A stretch of 64,000 bases of DNA from Grimontia marina (GTDB lineage: Bacteria > Pseudomonadota > Gammaproteobacteria > Enterobacterales > Vibrionaceae). Positions 28,657 to 37,516 of this stretch are shown here, one piece after another. The notes under the pieces are model-generated. The model worked only from the letters and a program-made list of their open reading frames with translations. It did not search any database and was not told the origin of the DNA. The DNA is taken from contig NZ_FIZY01000003.1 in the NCBI RefSeq assembly GCF_900060185.1, positions 105,375-169,374 of the forward strand, in the 5' to 3' direction. Position numbers and translations under genes: made by a program. How positions within the stretch are numbered: the stretch's first letter is position 1; every line of letters starts with the position of its first letter.

Positions 28657-30366
28657 ATGTCTCTCACTACACAAAAGCAATTAGAAAACACGCTTGGGCA
28701 ATGTAAAAAGGCACTGGTTTTTGTTATCGCATTCAGCTTTGTTATCAACATACTGGTGCTTTGTTTGCCTATTTACATGCTTCAGATTTATGACCGTGTG
28801 ATCAGTTCCCGCTCCGTCGACACTCTGCTGCTTCTCAGCATGATCACCATTTTTGCCCTATTAACCATGGCAGTGCTCGAAAATGTGCGAACCCGTCTGA
28901 TGGTGAGAATTGGGGCCTGGTTTGATGAAAGCCTGTCTCCAGATATCTTAAGTGGCAGCATTGCCCTTCAGCTTCGTCAGGGCCTTTCCGCTTCAGTGCA
29001 AAGTCTTCGGGACATTGCAGCTATCCGCGCCTTCATCGGTGGCAATGCCATCATTCCAGCCCTCGATGCGCCTTGGACACCTGTGTTCCTTGGCTTTGTT
29101 TTCCTGCTTCACCCTATCCTTGGTGTGATTGCGACCTTCGGTGCTTTGATCCTGTTTGCTATCGCCATCATCAATGACATGGCGACCCGTCAGGCGCACA
29201 AAAAGGCTAATGAGGTGTCCATCCTTGCGATGCAACAGGCGGAGTCTGCAGCGCGAAATGCAGATGCAATTGAAGCCATGGGCATCATGCCAAACTTCAT
29301 CAAAAGCTGGACGTCACTCAACAGCGAGAGTATTCAGGGACAAGTCACGGCGAACTCTAAAGGTGCATTGCTGACCGCCACTTCTAAATTCATACGTATG
29401 TTACTGCAAATCTCTATGCTGGGTGTGGGCGCATACCTTGTCATTCAAAACGAAATGACGGCAGGGGCCATGATTGCAGGTTCAATCCTGATGGCAAGGG
29501 CGCTGGCGCCGGTAGAACAGTCGATTAGTGCCTGGGGGACAGCGATTTCTGCGCGTCAAAGTTACCAGCGCCTGAAAGAACAGATCCCTGCCTTTCCGGA
29601 ACGCGCGAAATCTATGCCATTACCAAAACCAAAGGGCCTGATATCGGTAGAGAAAGTCACTTACTTCCATCAGGGCGGCGCTGAGCCTGTGCTGCACGGT
29701 ATTAATTTCAAGCTGGACCCTGGCGAGGCGCTCGGCATTATCGGCCCTTCTGGAACCGGCAAGTCAACGCTCGCGCGTCTGATGCTTGGCAACCTGACAC
29801 CGACAGCCGGTACCGTGCGTCTGGATAATATGGACGTAGCCAAGTGGGATCCTGACGATTTAGGTCCACATTGCGGCTACTTACCCCAGGATGTGGAGCT
29901 CTTCCCTGGCACTCTTCGCCAGAATATTGCCCGGATGTCTGAAGGCGAACCTGACAAAGTGATCCACGCTGCCAAACTTGCCGGCTGCCATGAGCTCATT
30001 CTTCGCCAGCCAAAAGGCTATGACACGGTCGTTGGTGAGCGTGGCTTGGGACTTTCCGGTGGTGAACGCCAGCGTATCGCTCTTGCCCGTGCACTTTATG
30101 GCGACCCAAGTTTGATTGTGCTGGATGAAGCCAATGCCAACCTCGATGGTGTCGGTGAAGCCGCACTGCAACGCGCGATTGCGTACCTCAAGTCCCGCAA
30201 GGCCACAATCGTACTGGTTGGGCACAGACCGAGCATGATGCAGTCTATGGACAAGCTATTGGTTCTCCAGGATGCTCAAATCCGCGCGTTCGGTGAACGT
30301 GACGAAGTACTGAAACCGCTCCTTGAGCAAAGTGCAGCCATCGCTCAGAAAGGAGGCCAAAAATGA
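28657..30366 (+). CDS. Type I secretion ABC transporter (CabB/PrtD-like)
   Basis: A 569-residue permease-ATPase fusion. The N-terminal half has about six membrane segments (about 20-300) with no C39 peptidase or CLD domain, as in the PrtD/HasD group that exports RTX proteins. The ATPase domain has Walker A GPSGTGKST (about residue 365), the signature LSGGERQRIALARAL, Walker B LIVLDEANANLDG and the H-loop VLVGHRPS. It overlaps the next gene by 4 bp, so exporter and adaptor are coupled. The likely cargo is the RTX-like protein just upstream. Confidence 0.93.
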   Translation: MSLTTQKQLENTLGQCKKALVFVIAFSFVINILVLCLPIYMLQIYDRVISSRSVDTLLLLSMITIFALLTMAVLENVRTRLMVRIGAWFDESLSPDILSGSIALQLRQGLSASVQSLRDIAAIRAFIGGNAIIPALDAPWTPVFLGFVFLLHPILGVIATFGALILFAIAIINDMATRQAHKKANEVSILAMQQAESAARNADAIEAMGIMPNFIKSWTSLNSESIQGQVTANSKGALLTATSKFIRMLLQISMLGVGAYLVIQNEMTAGAMIAGSILMARALAPVEQSISAWGTAISARQSYQRLKEQIPAFPERAKSMPLPKPKGLISVEKVTYFHQGGAEPVLHGINFKLDPGEALGIIGPSGTGKSTLARLMLGNLTPTAGTVRLDNMDVAKWDPDDLGPHCGYLPQDVELFPGTLRQNIARMSEGEPDKVIHAAKLAGCHELILRQPKGYDTVVGERGLGLSGGERQRIALARALYGDPSLIVLDEANANLDGVGEAALQRAIAYLKSRKATIVLVGHRPSMMQSMDKLLVLQDAQIRAFGERDEVLKPLLEQSAAIAQKGGQK

Positions 30367-31655
30367 ATGAAATCCCATCCACCAAACGCCTGATTGTCAT
30401 CGGCTTGGGAACGATTGCCCTTTTCTTCGGCACCTTTGGCATTTGGTCTATTTTTAGCCAACTGGAAGGTGCGTCTATTGCTCAAGGTGTGGTAACAGTC
30501 GATAGCCAGCGCAAAACTGTCCAGCACCTTGAAGGTGGCATAATTGAAAAAATGCTGGTCACTGAAGGGGCGACTGTCGACAAAGGCCAACCATTGATCT
30601 ATCTCGACAAAACTCAGCCACAAGCCCAGTTGGACCAATTAACCTCTAGGCAGCGAAATGCGCTGGCTCGTGAAGCCCGCCTGATCGCCGAGCGCGACAA
30701 CCTTGCAACTATCACCTTTCCACAAGAACTTGAAGCTGAGCGTGATAATCCAAAAGTGGAAGAGCTGCTCATCAACCAGATGCGAATCTTCACTGCCCGG
30801 AGTGGTTTCTCTGAGTCTCAGAAGGAGATCATCAATAAGCAGCTAGCTCAGAGCCATGCCGAGCTGAAAGGCCAGAAAAAGCGTCTGGAAATCGAAAAGC
30901 GTCGTCTGTCAATCATTGGTGAAGAAATTGACGGCAACCGCCAACTTGCGGAGAAAGGTTACGTGAGTAAGACTCAGGTACTGAGACTTGAGCGGGAAGA
31001 AGCTCAAATTCTCAGCACCATTAGCCAATTACAAGCGAATGCAAGCCGACTGGCTCAGAATGTCGCCGAGAACCAAGCCCAGCTCAAAGAACAGGAGCTG
31101 GAACGTATCAAAGAGATCGTTGAAGGACTGCGTGAAAGTCGACAGGAGCGCTACGCGTTGGATGAACAAATCGCTGCGGCGCAAGACATCCTTAACCGCA
31201 CCACGATCTCCGCGCCGCTATCAGGCACTGTGCTGAACCTGCAGGTCTTTTCCGAAGAAGGGGTTATCACGCCGGGACAGCCTTTACTCGACATTGTACC
31301 CAGCAACGAGGGCTTGGTGATTGAAGCCAAGGTCGACCCTTCCGACATCGATCAGGTCCGCTCTGGCATGAAAGCACAGATCCGTTTGACCGCTCTGAGT
31401 ATGCGAAGCGTCAAACCGTTAGATGGTGAACTCCTGACAGTGTCCGCTGACCGCCTGATTGATGAGCAATCGGGACTCGCTTACTACCTTGCCCGGGTCA
31501 GGCTCATTGATAATGTTAGCGATATATTAGAAGGCATTGAGCTGTATCCGGGGATGCAGGCAGAGGTCATGCTGCTGACCGAACCCCGCACGCCAATCGA
31601 ATATCTAATGAAACCACTCACAGAGAGCTTTAATCGCGCATTCCGTGAACAATGA
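30363..31655 (+). CDS. Type I secretion HlyD-family membrane fusion protein (CabC-like)
   Basis: A 430-residue periplasmic adaptor. One N-terminal membrane segment (about 10-30), a lipoyl/barrel-sandwich half (VVTVDSQRKTVQHLEGGIIEKM, VDKGQPLIYLD), a long alpha-helical hairpin (about 110-280), and the second half (ISAPLSGTVLNLQVFSEEGV) with a C-terminal beta-barrel (TEPRTPIEYLMKPL) are typical of PrtE/HlyD proteins. It links the ABC exporter to TolC, which is not encoded here and must be supplied from elsewhere. It ends the small secretion operon. Confidence 0.93.
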   Translation: MNEIPSTKRLIVIGLGTIALFFGTFGIWSIFSQLEGASIAQGVVTVDSQRKTVQHLEGGIIEKMLVTEGATVDKGQPLIYLDKTQPQAQLDQLTSRQRNALAREARLIAERDNLATITFPQELEAERDNPKVEELLINQMRIFTARSGFSESQKEIINKQLAQSHAELKGQKKRLEIEKRRLSIIGEEIDGNRQLAEKGYVSKTQVLRLEREEAQILSTISQLQANASRLAQNVAENQAQLKEQELERIKEIVEGLRESRQERYALDEQIAAAQDILNRTTISAPLSGTVLNLQVFSEEGVITPGQPLLDIVPSNEGLVIEAKVDPSDIDQVRSGMKAQIRLTALSMRSVKPLDGELLTVSADRLIDEQSGLAYYLARVRLIDNVSDILEGIELYPGMQAEVMLLTEPRTPIEYLMKPLTESFNRAFREQ

Positions 31656-32067
31656 TATTCATCAACCGCCACTCAGTCTTTTTTACAATTAAAAGCTGAG
31701 TGGTGATGACAAACGACCAAATTTCAATGAAAAGAAAAGATAAAAAATCGACGGAAAATCTCAATTTCAACACACCACCATCTCAATTGTGGAATGAAGC
31801 TCACTCGTTGTCTGCATTTCTAAACAGCCAATAATCACTCTAGAAGTAGCGTAATGACAATGAAGTACTAATGTCACACGCCAAAATCGGACAAACTTCA
31901 TCTTCTCTGGCTTGTCACATGTTGCTTTACTTACATCCAGTAATCTAGGCGATTTGCAATTGATTTTCATTCAAATGCAAGTTTTGGATAAATGGCTCGT
32001 TTCTTTACAAGGGAAATGCAACAGACAATTTCTCGGCTGGTGCTTCTCACAACAAAAAGTCAAAAGA
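31656..32067 (+). other. Leader region of the exopolysaccharide operon, with a hairpin and an ops-like site
   Basis: 412 bp without an accepted gene, AT-rich compared with the flanking genes. A hairpin lies at 31669-31703: CCACTCAG pairs with CTGAGTGG, and CTTTT/AAAAG may extend it. It could end the secretion operon, but it lacks a following T-run. At 31843-31852 GAAGTAGCGT shares the GTAGCGT core of the RfaH ops element (GGCGGTAGCGT); about 8 of 11 positions match. A polysaccharide operon leader is exactly where such a site would be expected. No convincing sigma-70 promoter could be picked by eye. Confidence 0.5.
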
Positions 32068-33465
32068 ATGGAAAGTAGAAAAATTCGTACGCACGGCGCA
32101 GAGTTTGCGATCCTCTATCGACTTTGTGACTTGGCCGTTATCAGCGGCACTCTCGCAATTGTTAGCCAAATCTATCTGGGGTCAGTAAGTGAAGCTTGGC
32201 TTCATCTTGCAGCGCTAGTTTGTATTTTCTACTTGTTGTTTGCTGAAAGCTCTCACCTATATCGCTCTTGGCGTATCAGTAACTTCCAAGGGCAAATGGT
32301 CGCGACATTACTGCCATGGTGTGGCGCTTGTTTTCTGCTTGTTGCCTATTTCTTCTTTTCGAAAAGTGGCATTGAGTTTTCCCGTGTCGTAATGACGCTT
32401 TGGTTTACAGGCACCGCAGTAGGCCTTGTCCTTTGGCGCTTTATCGTGCGAGCAGCACTTAGCCGTCTGAGTAGTCACGGCTTCAATATCCGCAATGCTG
32501 TCATTATTGGCACCACAACTAACGGCATTGAGTTGGCGAATGAGTTTATTAAAAATCAAACGCTTGGAGTGAAATTACTTGGGTTTTACGAAGACCGAAA
32601 CAGCGATCGTATTGAAGGCACTCTGCCCGCTCCTATGCTGGGAAAAGTCAGTGATGCACTTGAACTGGCCCGTCTGGGTAAGTTGCAACATGTCTACATC
32701 GCCATGCCAATGCATGCAAAAGACCGCATTGCCCGCTACTTGAATCAATTTGCGGACACGACGACAACCACATACTTGGTACCGGACTTTTTCACTTACA
32801 ACCTGCTGCACAGCCGCTGGCAAACCATTGGGCATGTTCATACGCTAAGCGTCCACGATACCCCCTTTAGCGGCATTGCAGCTTGGGCAAAGCGTCTGGA
32901 AGATATTGTACTTTCCATCATGATCCTGCTCCTGATTTCCCCAGTTTTGCTGGTCGTTGCCATTGGCGTGAAACTCTCATCCTCAGGTCCGGTGATCTTT
33001 AAGCAACATCGCTATGGGCTGGATGGCAGCAAAATCAATGTGTGGAAGTTCCGCTCCATGTCAGTAATGGACAATGGTGATGACATTAAGCAAGCCATAA
33101 AGGACGACCCACGTGTCACACCTTTTGGTGTATTCATTCGTCGTACCTCACTTGATGAACTACCGCAATTCTTTAATGTGCTTCAAGGTAGGATGTCTAT
33201 CGTGGGTCCACGCCCCCATGCCGTTGCACACAACGAGCAATACCGCGCCATTGTTGACCGCTACATGCTACGCCATAAAGTCAAACCAGGTATTACAGGC
33301 TGGGCACAAATCAACGGCTACCGAGGTGAAACTGACACCTTGGACAAAATGGAAAAGCGTATCCAGTTCGATTTGGAATACATCCAGAACTGGTCACTGT
33401 GGATGGACATCAAGATTGTTGTCGCCACCGTGTTTAAGGGCTTTGTCAGCAAGACGGCGTACTAG
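32068..33465 (+). CDS. Undecaprenyl-phosphate hexose-1-phosphate transferase (WcaJ/VpsL type)
   Basis: A 465-residue polyprenyl-phosphate phosphoglycosyl transferase. Four N-terminal membrane segments (about 15-135) are followed by a CoA-binding-like domain (RNAVIIGTTTNGIELANEF) and a fifth membrane segment (IMILLLISPVLLVV). The catalytic bacterial sugar transferase domain has RRTSLDELPQFFNVLQG (Asp-Glu pair) and SIVGPRPH. It transfers hexose-1-phosphate, usually glucose or galactose, to undecaprenyl phosphate, starting the repeat unit at the inner membrane. The ATG at 32068 is preferred because the family starts just before LYRLCD; upstream in-frame codons and the weak ribosome-binding site leave some doubt. 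It is the first gene of the polysaccharide operon. Confidence 0.93.
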   Translation: MESRKIRTHGAEFAILYRLCDLAVISGTLAIVSQIYLGSVSEAWLHLAALVCIFYLLFAESSHLYRSWRISNFQGQMVATLLPWCGACFLLVAYFFFSKSGIEFSRVVMTLWFTGTAVGLVLWRFIVRAALSRLSSHGFNIRNAVIIGTTTNGIELANEFIKNQTLGVKLLGFYEDRNSDRIEGTLPAPMLGKVSDALELARLGKLQHVYIAMPMHAKDRIARYLNQFADTTTTTYLVPDFFTYNLLHSRWQTIGHVHTLSVHDTPFSGIAAWAKRLEDIVLSIMILLLISPVLLVVAIGVKLSSSGPVIFKQHRYGLDGSKINVWKFRSMSVMDNGDDIKQAIKDDPRVTPFGVFIRRTSLDELPQFFNVLQGRMSIVGPRPHAVAHNEQYRAIVDRYMLRHKVKPGITGWAQINGYRGETDTLDKMEKRIQFDLEYIQNWSLWMDIKIVVATVFKGFVSKTAY

Positions 33466-33475
33466 GGAGAAGTGA

Positions 33476-34684
33476 GTGAAAAGCCGTAATGTATTGTTTT
33501 ACTCATTGTGTACTGCCCCTTTCTCTGTATTGGCATTAGAGCCACTTACCTATCAAACGGAAAACGGCATAGACATTATTCCGACACTGCAATTCAGTGC
33601 TGGCCATGATGACAATGTACGCCGAACAGAAACCAATTCGGTTGACTCAGTCATGTACCGAGTGAGCCCCAAAGTAGTTGCCCAACTTGAAACACACCGC
33701 TCAGCCTATCAGTTTGATTACACACTGGATGCGGTAAGTTTTACTGATAGCCGCGAAGATGATTACGTAAACCATGAGTTGCACGGCAACGCATTCTGGC
33801 TTTTCGATATCCGTCATCGTCTTCACCTTGATTACAACTACCGCATCGCCAGTGAAGCACGAGGAACCGGTTTAACAGAAGGCTCCAGCCTGAGGGTAGA
33901 TGAACCTTTGCGTTTCCGGCGTCATGACGCCAACGCTCGGTATATGTACGGCGCTAATGGTGCACCGGGCCGCCTGGTAGGCATTCTGGGCTTTGAAGCC
34001 AAAGAATATAATGACGAAGTTTTCATCCGTACCAATGGCGTCACTGTCGACACCAAATTTTATAACTGGGACATGCCTTACGTGGCGGGAGAGTTTTATT
34101 ACGCGGTCTCAAGCTATTTCCATGCGCTGGCTATATTCCGCCATGAAATCCGCATCTACGATCATTTATTTACGGGTCCCGGCGGCAGCCGTGACAATAA
34201 CAATACTTTCCTGTATGGAGGTCTCGACTGGGACGTTACTGGTAAGACTCAAGGTCGCCTGTTGCTTGGCTTCCAGAATAAAGACTTTGACAGTGACCAA
34301 CGCTCCAACTTCCAGGGTCTCAGCTGGCAGCTAAGACTTAAATGGCAACCGACTGATTACAGTGAGTTTCGCTTTGAAGTCCGCGACTTTGCGCGCGACC
34401 CGAACCTGAATGCCGACTATGTAAAGGATCGATCCATCAAGCTTGACTGGGAGCATAAATGGACCCCATTAGTGACAACAACAACCTCCGTTAGATATGG
34501 AACCAATAACTATCCGGGTATTCGCGAAGATGACGACAGCCAGTTCGATGTCAGTGCGACATACAGCATTGCCCGTTGGTGGGATATATCCGCCGGCGTC
34601 GGTTGGTTTGAGCGCGATTCGACGCAGCCTGGTTATAGTTACGATCAAACACGATTTTTCATCGGCATGGAGGTAAGTCTGTGA
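33476..34684 (+). CDS. Outer-membrane beta-barrel protein of the exopolysaccharide export system
   Basis: A 402-residue protein starting at a GTG with GGGAGA before it. The N-terminal signal peptide (MKSRNVLFYSLCTAPFSVLALE) is followed by alternating amphipathic strands rich in Tyr, Trp and Arg (e.g. HRLHLDYNYRIA, GRLLLGFQNKDF, WWDISAGVGWFERD). It ends FFIGMEVSL, like a terminal barrel strand. It belongs to the outer membrane beta-barrel proteins found beside short OPX proteins in Wzx/Wzy-type EPS loci (VpsM-like). It overlaps the OPX gene by 4 bp. Likely role: pore for polymer export across the outer membrane. Confidence 0.8.
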   Translation: MKSRNVLFYSLCTAPFSVLALEPLTYQTENGIDIIPTLQFSAGHDDNVRRTETNSVDSVMYRVSPKVVAQLETHRSAYQFDYTLDAVSFTDSREDDYVNHELHGNAFWLFDIRHRLHLDYNYRIASEARGTGLTEGSSLRVDEPLRFRRHDANARYMYGANGAPGRLVGILGFEAKEYNDEVFIRTNGVTVDTKFYNWDMPYVAGEFYYAVSSYFHALAIFRHEIRIYDHLFTGPGGSRDNNNTFLYGGLDWDVTGKTQGRLLLGFQNKDFDSDQRSNFQGLSWQLRLKWQPTDYSEFRFEVRDFARDPNLNADYVKDRSIKLDWEHKWTPLVTTTTSVRYGTNNYPGIREDDDSQFDVSATYSIARWWDISAGVGWFERDSTQPGYSYDQTRFFIGMEVSL

Positions 34685-35205
34685 TCAGACGCTTTTTCTT
34701 TATTTGTTTAGCCCTGCTGACATTTTCAGTCACCGCATATGCTGATAATGAGCAGTATGAGCTCGATGACGGTGACAGAATTGCTATCAAAGTGTATGGC
34801 GAAGAGGACCTCTCCATGGATATTCTTCTCAGCACCCGTGGGCGGTTTGATTACCCTTATCTCGGCAGGTTGGAAGCAGCAGGAAAAACAGTCGGACAGC
34901 TTCAAGAAATTATTCAAAAAGGTTTGAAAGGTGACTACCTCATTGACCCAAAAGTGACAGTCAATGTGATTCAGTTCCGTAAGTTTTACGTTAACGGTGA
35001 GGTGCATCACCCAGGCGGCTATGACTATCAGCCCGGCTTGACGATTGGTAAGGCCATTGCCATTGCCGGCGGTTTCACTGACCGCGCATCAAGAAACAAA
35101 ATTCAACAGACAGAAGCCAAAAGCGGAAAAACAGAGAACAAAGTTGGACTATCTAAGTCTGTAGGCCCAGGCGATATCATCGTTGTGGATCAGAGCTTCT
35201 TCTAA
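34681..35205 (+). CDS. Short polysaccharide export (OPX/Wza-family) periplasmic protein
   Basis: A 174-residue protein starting at a GTG that overlaps the previous stop. It has a signal peptide (MIRRFFFICLALLTFSVTAYA) cleaved by signal peptidase I; no lipobox cysteine is present. The poly-export domain (YELDDGDRIAIKVYGEEDLS) is followed by an SLBB-type domain (FYVNGEVHHPGGYDYQPG). It lacks the C-terminal helix that forms the Wza outer-membrane pore. Such short OPX proteins are thought to need a separate beta-barrel, which is encoded right upstream. Confidence 0.92.
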   Translation: MIRRFFFICLALLTFSVTAYADNEQYELDDGDRIAIKVYGEEDLSMDILLSTRGRFDYPYLGRLEAAGKTVGQLQEIIQKGLKGDYLIDPKVTVNVIQFRKFYVNGEVHHPGGYDYQPGLTIGKAIAIAGGFTDRASRNKIQQTEAKSGKTENKVGLSKSVGPGDIIVVDQSFF

Positions 35206-35266
35206 GAAGCCAGCCTAACAGAACAGCTTTTTTGCGCACGGAAGATTAAAAGGACTCATAAAAATC

Positions 35267-37486
35267 ATGAAACTAATCGAGCCTACCCCGGCCAATGAAC
35301 CAGAGCGTCTCGATCTTAAGCGTTACGTCGGTATCATCCTGCGTTACTGGTTGCCGATTGCAATGTTCGTGGCGGCGGTTACCTTGGTTGCAACAGTGCT
35401 TATTCTTGCTATTACCCCAGTTTACCGTGCGACTGCTACCCTACTCATTGAATCGGAAGCTAGCAAGGCAGTATCTATTGAAGAGGTCTATACCCTCGAC
35501 ACCAGCAAGAAAGAGTATTACCAAACCCAATTTGAGATCCTGCGCTCCAACCATATCGCCGAAAAAGTGATTGAAGAGCTTGGCATAGCCAACATCAGGG
35601 AATTTAACAAGGAGGTTGGCGAGCTTTCAGGCCGTGAGAAACTGCTCGGCTTCCTTTATCAAATTGGGCCTTTGCAGCAATTCTTGCCTACGCCCCCTTC
35701 GCCATCAGAAATGGCGGATGACGCAGCGGCACGTGAAGCCGTACTGAACAAATTCAAATCTCACCTGACTATTGAGCCTATCCGCAACACCCAGTTGGTG
35801 CATGTGCATTTTGGCTCGATCGACCCAGAGCTGGCAGCGAAAGTCGCCAATGCCCTTGGTCAGGCTTACATTGAGTCCAATCTGGAAGCCCGTTTGGTGG
35901 CCACCCAAACTGCATCGTTCTGGATCACCGAGCGCCTCACAGAACTGAAAGACAATCTGGATGCTGCCGAGCTTGCCCTGACCAACTTCCTGAAAGAAGA
36001 AGGGCTGATTGAGCTTGATGACATCGACCAGTTGGCAGGCTCAGAACTCACTAACCTGTCTATCCGTGTCAACGAAGCCCGTGAGCGTCGCGTTGCAGCG
36101 CAAAGCCTGTTTGACCAACTGAAGAACAACGCCAGCGGCAGCCTGATGACAGTGCCGGAAATCTCCAACCACCCACAGGTTCGGGACGTGAAAAACGCCG
36201 AAACCGATGCTGAGCGCAGGGTGTCAGAGCTTGCCAAACGTTACGGCCCAAAACACGACAAAATGATCCAGGCACAGGCGCAGTTGGACTCGGTCCGCGA
36301 ACGTATGTACTCGGTGATCAATAATCTGGCGCAAGGCATTGAAAAAGAACTGAACAGTGCACGTCAGCAAGAACGCGCGCTGGCAGCAGAGCTTGAAAGT
36401 AAGAAGAGCGATTACCAGAATATCAGTGCAAAACGTGCACAGTACGAGTCACTCAAGCGCGACGTTGACTCTAACCGTCAACTTTACGATTTGTTCCTGA
36501 ACCGCCAGAAAGAAACCACAGTCGCTGGTGACTTCGATGCAGTGAACGCGCGCTTCACGGATCGTGCGACTATCCCTCAACATCCATCCAGCCCTCAGAC
36601 GGGCAAATTGATCGTGATCAGCGCCGCATTCGCCCTGCTGCTCAGTATCGTTGGTGCGTTTTTAGCGGATGCTTACCGCAACACCATTGAAAAACCTGAC
36701 GATGTTGAGGAGAAACTGGGATTGCAGCACCTGGGATACCTACCACGCGTGAAGGCAAAGCGTTTCAAAAATGCGCCGCTTGATCACACCATCTATCTTG
36801 ATCCGGATGAAGCCCTGTTCAGTGAATCTGTCCGCACCATCCGCACCTCTATTTTGCTCTCACTGACCAACAGCCAACGCAATGTGCTGGCCGTGACCTC
36901 TTCCCTGCCTTCAGAAGGGAAAACCACGGTTGCCATGAGCCTTGCCCAGTCGCTAGCAAAAATGGAACGTACGCTTCTGATTGACTGTGATTTGAGGATG
37001 TCGGCGATTGGACAACGCTACGGAATGCCGCGTAATCAGGCGGGATTGAGCAATGTACTGGTCATGGGGATGCCGGTCACCGACTGTATCTATCACGATG
37101 AAGACACGCAACTCGATATTCTTCCTGCGGGTCTGCTTCCATCCAATCCACAGGAACTTCTGGGCTCAACCAAGTTCACGACGCTCATCAATCAGCTGAA
37201 ACAAAGCTATGACCGAATCATTCTCGATACCCCACCGGTTCAGATCGTGAGTGATGGTCTGATTCTGGGGCGTCTGGCTGGCGGCATGATCCTGGTAGTG
37301 AAAGCGGAAGCGACTACCGAGAAACAGGTCAACCGTTCAATCAGCCAACTTGTTCGACATGACATCGCCATCGATGGTGTGGTGCTTAACCAACTCTCTG
37401 CGCGCTATGCGGAGGAAAAATACAAGCTGCACTATGGTTATTACAATAATAACAAACAAGATGACGAAACATTGGAAGCGAGTTAA
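35267..37486 (+). CDS. Wzc-like polysaccharide co-polymerase with bacterial tyrosine kinase domain
   Basis: A 739-residue PCP-2a protein. The Wzz domain spans about 15-130, with the first membrane segment near 30. A long periplasmic coiled coil (about 200-420) and a second membrane segment (about 445-465) follow. The cytoplasmic BY-kinase has Walker A SSLPSEGKTT (about residue 550), Walker A' LLIDCDLR and Walker B RIILDTPP. The tail holds a tyrosine cluster (YAEEKYKLHYGYYNNN), the autophosphorylation site. It controls chain length and export by cycles of phosphorylation. It lies 61 bp after the OPX gene. Confidence 0.94.
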   Translation: MKLIEPTPANEPERLDLKRYVGIILRYWLPIAMFVAAVTLVATVLILAITPVYRATATLLIESEASKAVSIEEVYTLDTSKKEYYQTQFEILRSNHIAEKVIEELGIANIREFNKEVGELSGREKLLGFLYQIGPLQQFLPTPPSPSEMADDAAAREAVLNKFKSHLTIEPIRNTQLVHVHFGSIDPELAAKVANALGQAYIESNLEARLVATQTASFWITERLTELKDNLDAAELALTNFLKEEGLIELDDIDQLAGSELTNLSIRVNEARERRVAAQSLFDQLKNNASGSLMTVPEISNHPQVRDVKNAETDAERRVSELAKRYGPKHDKMIQAQAQLDSVRERMYSVINNLAQGIEKELNSARQQERALAAELESKKSDYQNISAKRAQYESLKRDVDSNRQLYDLFLNRQKETTVAGDFDAVNARFTDRATIPQHPSSPQTGKLIVISAAFALLLSIVGAFLADAYRNTIEKPDDVEEKLGLQHLGYLPRVKAKRFKNAPLDHTIYLDPDEALFSESVRTIRTSILLSLTNSQRNVLAVTSSLPSEGKTTVAMSLAQSLAKMERTLLIDCDLRMSAIGQRYGMPRNQAGLSNVLVMGMPVTDCIYHDEDTQLDILPAGLLPSNPQELLGSTKFTTLINQLKQSYDRIILDTPPVQIVSDGLILGRLAGGMILVVKAEATTEKQVNRSISQLVRHDIAIDGVVLNQLSARYAEEKYKLHYGYYNNNKQDDETLEAS

Positions 37487-37516
37487 TCGCTTCCAGAACA
37501 AGGATTAACAAGACAA

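Noticed and set aside
31908..31927. Sigma-54-like sequence TGGC...TTGCT in the EPS leader
   Set aside because: The distance between the GG and GC elements is three bases too long for a sigma-54 promoter.
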